From NCBI GenBank assembly GCA_050122535.1, contig JASFIT010000104.1, positions 1-11,491 of the forward strand: a DNA stretch of 11,491 bases. Direction: 5' to 3'. Source of the stretch: JASFEQ01 sp050122535 (lineage in GTDB: Bacteria > Desulfobacterota > DSM-4660 > Desulfatiglandales > HGW-15). Under the pieces are notes generated by a model. It worked only from the letters and a program-made list of their open reading frames with translations. It was not told the origin of the DNA and made no database searches. Every line of letters begins with the position of its first letter. Position 1 is the stretch's first letter. Positions 7,633-11,491 of the stretch are shown in pieces. The position numbers were made by a program, and so were the translations under genes.

Positions 7633-7731
7633 AATTTCGGGACGGCCTCTCAAGAGGGAGGGGGTCGTTTTGAGGTTGAACGAAAGATGCCCTGCCCTCT
7701 AGGGTGGCGAGCTGCATCGAAAGGGGTGGAG

Positions 7732-8172
7732 ATGGAGTTAAAAAATTTCGGTAGCATTATGGGTTTTGCAGCAGAATTGCAAGCGGCTGACAAGGCGTTT
7801 TATGAGGCGGCAGCGGCAAGTCCAGCCTGTGGGGACCATAAAGACTTGCTGGAGGCGTTCGCCAGAGATGAGAAGAAGAATGAGGAGAACATGCTCCGCG
7901 CACGACGGGAACATGTGACTGAAATGGTCCTGGAGCCGATCACCGATTTTACCAGTGAACCCTATGAAAGTGATCGGGAATTGACACCGGAAATGGATCT
8001 GGAGCAGATCATGGCTCGCGCGTTGGAGCTCGAGGAGAAAGCCCAACGTTTTTACAATAAGGCTGCAGAGAAGACCAAAGGGCTGGCAGAAATCTCCCGG
8101 GTTTTGGCCAAAACCGGGAAAAAACGCGGCGCTCACAAGGCGCGGCTGGAAGAGCTTTATAGGCCCAGGTAG
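7732..8172 (+). CDS. Small ferritin-like (rubrerythrin-like) four-helix protein with a degenerate metal site
   Basis: A 146-residue, highly charged, cytoplasmic protein with no signal peptide or membrane segment. It reads as two helix pairs: helices at about 5-28 and 36-62, a linker with VTEMVLEPITDF (62-73), then helices at about 87-113 and 117-142. The repeated F-Y-x-x-A-A pattern (FYEAAA 23-28, FYNKAA 107-112) is typical of ferritin-like/rubrerythrin proteins. Rubrerythrin needs Glu and Glu-x-x-His in each half. By my manual alignment Glu47, Glu101 and His135 remain, while Gln17, Asn50 and Arg132 stand at other ligand positions, so a normal di-iron centre is doubtful. ATG at 7732 has AAGGGG five bases upstream; in-frame extension back to 7627 would read through the intergenic repeat and is unlikely. 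It lies 56 bp before the reductase gene. The fold is likely; the function is unknown. Confidence 0.75.
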   Translation: MELKNFGSIMGFAAELQAADKAFYEAAAASPACGDHKDLLEAFARDEKKNEENMLRARREHVTEMVLEPITDFTSEPYESDRELTPEMDLEQIMARALELEEKAQRFYNKAAEKTKGLAEISRVLAKTGKKRGAHKARLEELYRPR

Positions 8173-8228
8173 AGCTGAATCAGTCCGCTCCAAAAACATT
8201 TTCAAACGATCGATTAAAAGGAGATGTC

Positions 8229-9119
8229 ATGAGTGAATCCGTTGGTTTTATTGGACTTGGGATTATGGGGCAGGGAATGGTCCGCAACCTGCTGAAGGCG
8301 GGTTTTGAGGTGCGTATCTGGAATCGGACCGCCAAGCGTATGGACCCCTTGAAAGAGGCAGGCGCCAAGGGGACCAACAGCCCCGCGGATCTGGCCTCCA
8401 AATGCGGCGTTGTCATGACCTGCGTCAGCGACACCCCTGACGTGAAGGAGGTCGTTCTGGGCGAAAAAGGTGTCATCCACGGAGCCAAATCAGGCTCCTT
8501 GGTCATTGACATGAGTACCATTAGCCCTCAAGCCACTCGCGAGATGGCCTCGAAACTCGCCGAAAAAGGGATACATATGCTTGACGCCCCCATGAGCGGC
8601 AGCAGTGAGGGGGCGGCAGACGGAACGCTCACCATAATGATCGGAGGGGACGCAGAGCAGGTGGCACGAGCCATGCCCTATTTCGAGGCGATGGGCAAGA
8701 CCATTACCCATATGGGTGGCCACGGTGCTGGGCAAATGGTAAAACTGGTCAACCAGATTCTCGTGGTCGTGAATACGCTCGCGGTAGGGGAGGCGTTGCT
8801 TTTTGCCCAGGCGGGCGGGCTGGACCTTAAGAAGACGTTGGAGGCAGTGACCCAGGGGGCAGGCGGAAGCTGGATGCTGAAGTATCGCGGGCCTCAGATC
8901 ATTGAGCGGGATTGGCGGCCCGGCTTCATCATCGATTTGCAGCAGAAAGACCTGCGCTTGGTTATGGAAGCCGCCGACCAACTGGGGACGCCAGTGATAG
9001 GAACCAGTATGGTCTTCAACTTATATCGTACGCTTCAGAGAGAAGGGCTGGGCGCGGAGAGCAATCATGCCCTGGTCAAAGCGCTGGAACGCCTTTCTGG
9101 TATTAAAGTAGGGGGTTAG
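8229..9119 (+). CDS. 3-hydroxyisobutyrate dehydrogenase family (beta-hydroxyacid dehydrogenase), probably NADP-type
   Basis: A cytoplasmic oxidoreductase linking a 3-hydroxy acid and its semialdehyde; 296 residues, a normal length. The N-terminal Rossmann fold has GFIGLGIMGQGM (6-17). After the second strand comes WNRT (31-34), where Arg33-Thr34 is the pattern seen in NADP(H)-using members (GLYR1/succinic-semialdehyde-reductase type); NAD enzymes usually have Asp there. Substrate loop DAPMSGSSEGAADGTL is at 119-134, catalytic Lys172 and Asn175 are in GAGQMVKLVNQ, and Lys240-Asp241 in QQKDLRL is the conserved C-terminal pair. AAGGAG lies a few bases before the ATG. It follows the ferritin-like gene by 56 bp and probably shares a transcript with it. 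Beside MMSDH, 3-hydroxyisobutyrate or 3-hydroxypropionate is the likely substrate; glyoxylate, tartronate semialdehyde or succinic semialdehyde reduction cannot be excluded. It converges on the next gene with a 25-bp gap. Confidence 0.9.
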   Translation: MSESVGFIGLGIMGQGMVRNLLKAGFEVRIWNRTAKRMDPLKEAGAKGTNSPADLASKCGVVMTCVSDTPDVKEVVLGEKGVIHGAKSGSLVIDMSTISPQATREMASKLAEKGIHMLDAPMSGSSEGAADGTLTIMIGGDAEQVARAMPYFEAMGKTITHMGGHGAGQMVKLVNQILVVVNTLAVGEALLFAQAGGLDLKKTLEAVTQGAGGSWMLKYRGPQIIERDWRPGFIIDLQQKDLRLVMEAADQLGTPVIGTSMVFNLYRTLQREGLGAESNHALVKALERLSGIKVGG

Positions 9120-9144
9120 CGGTTAGCAAGCGAAATGAATTGCT

Positions 9145-10062
9145 TCAATGGTTCCCTACAAAGCTGTATCTTGCACCTACGGTATTGGGTAACCAACGAT
9201 CCTTTAACCTATCCATGAGAATTTTCTGCGCATAATATCCTGTGCAGTGCAATGCAGAGATGTGACTTAATTGCAGTTGCGACAGGTAGGCGATCGTTTC
9301 CTCCATTTGGGTTTCATCTGCATTGTTAAGGTGAAGGCCGCCTATGAGGGCATATATCCTTTGTTCGGGGAACATTTCCTGAGCATGCACTAACGTATTA
9401 ACGACCCCTGCATGACAGCACCCTGTTAAAACGACTATTCCCCTGCCTTCTAATTCAATGAAGATGCTCTGGTCATCAAGTATTCTGTCATGAACCAGTT
9501 CGCCATCAACTTCCACAAAGGCATTGGGCATTCCCGGTTCGAAGTCCGTTTTTTTCGGAACTTCACCAGATACATGGATACCGAACCCGAGATCGGATGG
9601 CATGAACGTAGGTTCTATTCGAGAAGCGAATTCAGATAAAACCCTGCTCTCTATATCCCAAGGCCCAACGTACGTTCCATCCCTTCGCTTGACAAACCGT
9701 CTTCTCCCGTATGCCTTCGGGTGGGCAATGACCTTGCACTGTTCATTACTATTTTGGAGAACATGGAGTAGAGATCCATAATGGTCAACATGGCCATGGC
9801 TAAGGACCAAAAAATCAAGCTGCCCAAATTCCAGTTCCAAGAGTTCTGCGTTGTGGGGCAGTACCTGATCGCTCCTGCCAAAATCATACAATATCCTCTT
9901 GGTGCTACTCCTGTCGGTCACCTCGATCCAAAGGGAAAGACCCTGTTCAGCCCATAACTGGGAGGCCTTTCCTGGGATTGGGTAGGTTGCCACCTCCGTG
10001 GAGGGGATAAAAATGTCAATGTAGTTATCAACAAGAACAGTAACTTCCACCTTTTCCGCCAT
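9145..10062 (-). CDS. Metallo-beta-lactamase-fold hydrolase, COG1237 type
   Basis: A 305-residue cytoplasmic metallo-hydrolase. The metal motif is SHGHVDHYG (His89, His91, Asp93, His94), followed by His217 in TGCCHAGVVNT, Asp197 in DDQSIF, His244 in IGGLHL and His272 in ALHCTG. The opening VLVDNYIDIF, GLSLWIEV and DFGRSDQVLPHNAELL, with TGCCHAGVVNT and GGLHL, match the COG1237 group. That group is often annotated as 7,8-dihydropterin-6-methyl-4-(beta-D-ribofuranosyl)-aminobenzene-5'-phosphate synthase, a methanopterin-pathway name that is usually only a family label; the true substrate here is unknown. The start at 10062 is chosen for AGGAGG ten bases upstream. An in-frame TTG at 10113 would add 17 residues and is less likely. 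It converges with the reductase gene and has 496 bp of non-coding DNA upstream. Confidence 0.88.
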   Translation of the reverse strand: MAEKVEVTVLVDNYIDIFIPSTEVATYPIPGKASQLWAEQGLSLWIEVTDRSSTKRILYDFGRSDQVLPHNAELLELEFGQLDFLVLSHGHVDHYGSLLHVLQNSNEQCKVIAHPKAYGRRRFVKRRDGTYVGPWDIESRVLSEFASRIEPTFMPSDLGFGIHVSGEVPKKTDFEPGMPNAFVEVDGELVHDRILDDQSIFIELEGRGIVVLTGCCHAGVVNTLVHAQEMFPEQRIYALIGGLHLNNADETQMEETIAYLSQLQLSHISALHCTGYYAQKILMDRLKDRWLPNTVGARYSFVGNH

Positions 10063-10143
10063 CGCTCGTCTGCCTCCTGCCAGATCACAGTGCACACGGT
10101 CGGCAGCAACCAACCAAAGAATCTATTTTGAAGTCAAAAACAT

Positions 10144-10158
10144 GGTCCTCTAGACCAG
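10144..10158 (-). promoter_or_regulatory. GGTC-N5-GACC dyad, copy 1
   Basis: On the minus strand this reads CTGGTCTAGAGGACC, 82 bp upstream of the hydrolase ATG. It matches the second copy at 10285-10299 (opposite orientation) in 11 of 15 positions, including both GGTC/GACC half-sites with the same 5-base spacing. Half-sites of the GGTC/GACC kind are known for FadR/GntR-type regulators, so an operator for the hydrolase gene is possible. No regulator gene is in the window. Confidence 0.35.
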
Positions 10159-10284
10159 GTCAGAAATCCTTGCCTCAGCCAATAAAATGCGTTTTAAGTG
10201 ATCTAAAGTTAAAAGTGAACTAAAGTGACCTGCCCGCCGACGCCTCGCCGCGCATAGGTGTTCGGTCAAGTTAGGCAATCAGAA

Positions 10285-10299
10285 CTGGTCTGACAGACC
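10285..10299 (+). promoter_or_regulatory. GGTC-N5-GACC dyad, copy 2 (perfect 13-bp palindrome)
   Basis: GGTCTGACAGACC (10287-10299) is a perfect palindrome around a central A, preceded by AACT. The stretch AACTGGTCTGAC resembles one half of the E. coli FadR operator consensus, but the second half differs in spacing. It is 141 bp from the matching dyad at 10144-10158, in opposite orientation. This could be an operator pair for the hydrolase gene, or a small hairpin. Confidence 0.35.
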
Positions 10300-10345
10300 G
10301 CGTTACTGATAAATGGCTATGGCAGGCGGGGCTAAAGTTGAGGTA

Positions 10346-10360
10346 CTCGCCTTTGGCGAG
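10346..10360. other. Perfect 6-bp hairpin CTCGCC-TTT-GGCGAG
   Basis: CTCGCC (10346-10351) and GGCGAG (10355-10360) pair perfectly around a 3-base loop. On the plus strand GTTGATTTTG follows, giving a weak terminator look, but no plus-strand gene ends nearby. It lies inside the composite repeat region and may belong to it. Confidence 0.35.
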
Positions 10361-10440
10361 GTTGATTTTGAAACTGACAGAAAACTCATTCACTTTAGGC
10401 ATTTTAGGCACTTTAGAACACTTTAGGCACTCTAAAGGGG

Positions 10441-10460
10441 ATAGCGCTATGAAGCGCTTC
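10441..10460. promoter_or_regulatory. Two abutting perfect 10-bp palindromes with AGCGCT cores
   Basis: ATAGCGCTAT (10441-10450) and GAAGCGCTTC (10451-10460) are each perfectly self-complementary and directly adjacent, so the two AGCGCT cores are exactly 10 bp apart, about one helical turn. A further GCGC follows at 10464-10467. The same bases can also form a single hairpin (AGCGC 10443-10447 with GCGCT 10454-10458). A cooperative protein-binding site or an RNA hairpin about 100 bases downstream of the TAXI gene are both possible. Confidence 0.35.
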
Positions 10461-10510
10461 TGAGCGCAAATCAAAGCCGGCTCCTCTGGGCCCGGGTTGT
10501 TTACTGTGAA

Positions 10511-10558
10511 AAGGGTTCTAAAGACAAACCCTTCCTAAAGAGAATGGGTCTCTACCCA
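10511..10558 (-). terminator. Candidate terminator hairpins downstream of the TAXI gene
   Basis: On the minus strand, directly after the stop, TGGGT-AGAG-ACCCA (10558-10545) is followed by TTCTCTTT. A second stem, AAGGGTT/AACCCTT (10533-10527 with 10517-10511, 9-base loop), ends in TTTTC. Each is short, but together they make a plausible intrinsic terminator for the minus-strand gene. The second stem could also work in the other direction. Confidence 0.5.
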
Positions 10559-11491
10559 CTATTTGAACCAGCCCTTTTCCTTGTAATATTTCACAGCACC
10601 TGGATGCATGGGAATGCCGAAAGGCCTCCCCATGTCTTGCTGCTTGCCCAGTGCGATAGCTTTTGTGACCTTTGTGTAGCGCTGAAAATTATCAGCAATA
10701 CTCTTAGCAATTGCATAGGCAATGTCATCCGGCATATCCTTGCTGCAGAGGGCAACAACATATGCGACTATTCCTTTAACAGGGTAGTCTACGCCCCTAT
10801 ATGAACCTGAGGCCAGGGTGTATGGGTCTAACCCCTTATGTCTCTTTACTACAGTGGCAATTGCATCATCGGATAGAGGCAGAAGCTTGATCTGGCGTTT
10901 ACTGCTGGCCGCAATAATGGGGGGAGCCGGGTAAGCCATGGCACCGTAAAGGATGGCCTCTATATGGCCGTCGATCATCTGTGATCCAGCCTCCCTGAAG
11001 CTCATGTAACGTGTCTTGAAATCTTTAAATTTCATGCCGTAGGCTTCCAGGACATATCTAGTAACAGGTGCAATGGCCGACCCCTTTGGGCCCGGCGTCA
11101 TGGCCTTGCCTCTCAACTGCGACACATCATTAATGCCGGAATCGGCCCAGACCACGAATTGTGTGGGCTCAGGGAAAAGAACGGCCAGCCCACGGATATT
11201 TCGCAGTTTGCCATGCTTTTTGAAGAATTCTGTGCCCTCCCAAGCCTCTGCAGCCATCGTGGAAAAGGAAAAACATACATTCGCCTTACCTTGGTCAATG
11301 GCCACCACATTCGCTGCGCCGCCCAGGGGAAGCGTGGAACCTTGTATCTTGGGGTTGGCCTTTTTTGCATCATTGAGCATCGCTGTGCCCAGTGCTTGCC
11401 ATACGCCACCCGCAGGTGCAGTCCCCCAGCGGACCTCATAGGCTAACGCACCCGTGATCATCGGTGTTACAGACGAAACAGCGACGAACCC
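10559..11491 (-). CDS. TAXI-family TRAP transporter substrate-binding protein, 5' end cut off by the window edge
   Basis: A periplasmic binding protein of a tripartite ATP-independent periplasmic (TRAP) transporter, TAXI subgroup; these import organic acids or amino acids using an ion gradient. 310 residues are visible and the frame is open to the right edge. The first visible residues are a hydrophobic stretch ending GALA before YEVRWGTAPAGG, so only the start of the signal peptide seems to be missing. Typical TAXI features follow: WGTAPAGGVWQALGTAM, LPLGGAANVVAIDQGKANVCF, PEPTQFVVWADSGINDVSQLRGK, TPGPKGSAIAPVTRYVLEAYG, and the C-terminal HPGAVKYYKEKGW. An ATG at 11461 lies inside the signal peptide and is not the likely start. 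No membrane component (DctM/DctQ-like fusion) lies downstream; the next gene on this strand is the hydrolase, 496 bp away, so the permease must be upstream beyond the edge or elsewhere. The substrate is unknown. Confidence 0.92.
   Translation of the reverse strand, partial: GFVAVSSVTPMITGALAYEVRWGTAPAGGVWQALGTAMLNDAKKANPKIQGSTLPLGGAANVVAIDQGKANVCFSFSTMAAEAWEGTEFFKKHGKLRNIRGLAVLFPEPTQFVVWADSGINDVSQLRGKAMTPGPKGSAIAPVTRYVLEAYGMKFKDFKTRYMSFREAGSQMIDGHIEAILYGAMAYPAPPIIAASSKRQIKLLPLSDDAIATVVKRHKGLDPYTLASGSYRGVDYPVKGIVAYVVALCSKDMPDDIAYAIAKSIADNFQRYTKVTKAIALGKQQDMGRPFGIPMHPGAVKYYKEKGWFK

Larger units (their letters stand above)
10191..10437. repeat. Inverted array of about 9-bp CTTTAGGCA-type units flanking a GC-rich core
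   Basis: The right arm (10391-10437) is a tandem series of ACTTTAGGC, ATTTTAGGC, ACTTTAGAAC, ACTTTAGGC, ACTCTAAAG. The left arm (10191-10230) holds the inverse units TCTAAAGT, TAAAAGTGA and ACTAAAGTGA, so the arms can pair partly across about 160 bases. The core between them is GC-rich (CCTGCCCGCC near 10229, GGCAGGCGGGG near 10321) and includes CTAAAGTTG at 10332. The layout resembles the 7-bp-unit inverted array at 3959-4053, and both share the core TAGGCA. It lies between two minus-strand genes. No open reading frame here looks coding. Confidence 0.7.

Noticed and set aside
7627..7731. N-terminal extension of the ferritin-like protein
   Set aside because: It begins inside the palindromic repeat, looks non-protein-like, and a better start with a ribosome site exists at 7732.
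9111..9145. Convergent terminator between the reductase and hydrolase genes
   Set aside because: Only a 5-bp stem (AGCAA/TTGCT) with a 10-base loop and a GGTTAGC duplication at the stop are visible, too weak to call.
10191..10437. CRISPR array
   Set aside because: The units are only about 9 bp, have no spacers and occur in inverted arms; no cas genes are present.
10271..10474. 67-codon minus-strand open frame in the repeat-rich spacer
   Set aside because: It runs through the tandem 9-bp units and palindromes, has no ribosome site and no recognisable features.

Overview
The window looks like a chromosomal piece of a Gram-negative bacterium, most probably an anaerobe of the Desulfobacterota (the former Deltaproteobacteria). 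This rests on three things: the gene order lysS-lolC-lolD-bamA, a BamA with an extra N-terminal domain in front of five POTRA repeats, and the mix of an acyl-CoA-type aldehyde dehydrogenase module, a COG1237-type metallo-hydrolase and a TAXI-type TRAP binding protein. The lineage is an inference from gene content; no rRNA or tRNA gene is visible.

Left half (1-5530, all on the minus strand, transcribed right to left): lysyl-tRNA synthetase (lysS), the lipoprotein-releasing permease (lolC/E type), its ATPase (lolD), then the outer-membrane assembly factor BamA, which runs off the left edge in its barrel. The last three deliver and insert outer-membrane lipoproteins and beta-barrel proteins. lolC, lolD and bamA are tightly packed (14 bp, then 9-51 bp). 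lysS is separated from lolC by a 94-bp gap holding an inverted array of 7-bp units that also encodes the last residues of LysRS.

Centre (5531-9119): a 444-bp divergent spacer contains a near-perfect 19-bp palindrome, a structured GC-rich stretch and weak promoter candidates. Then come three plus-strand genes: a CoA-acylating methylmalonate-semialdehyde dehydrogenase, a small degenerate ferritin-like four-helix protein and a 3-hydroxyisobutyrate-dehydrogenase-family reductase with an NADP-type coenzyme loop. The two enzymes could run consecutive steps (3-hydroxy acid to semialdehyde to acyl-CoA, as in valine catabolism). The small protein between them has no obvious role. A composite palindromic intergenic repeat lies in the gap after the first gene.

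Right part (9145-11491, minus strand): a metallo-beta-lactamase-fold hydrolase of the COG1237 type, converging on the reductase gene; a 496-bp spacer rich in dyads and short-unit repeats; and a TAXI TRAP-transporter substrate-binding protein cut by the right edge.

I see no phage, IS, CRISPR or defence system. The protein-coding content is mostly ordinary. The least explained material is the intergenic structure (two inverted arrays of 7-bp and 9-bp units, paired GGTC-N5-GACC dyads, two abutting 10-bp palindromes) and the ferritin-like protein.
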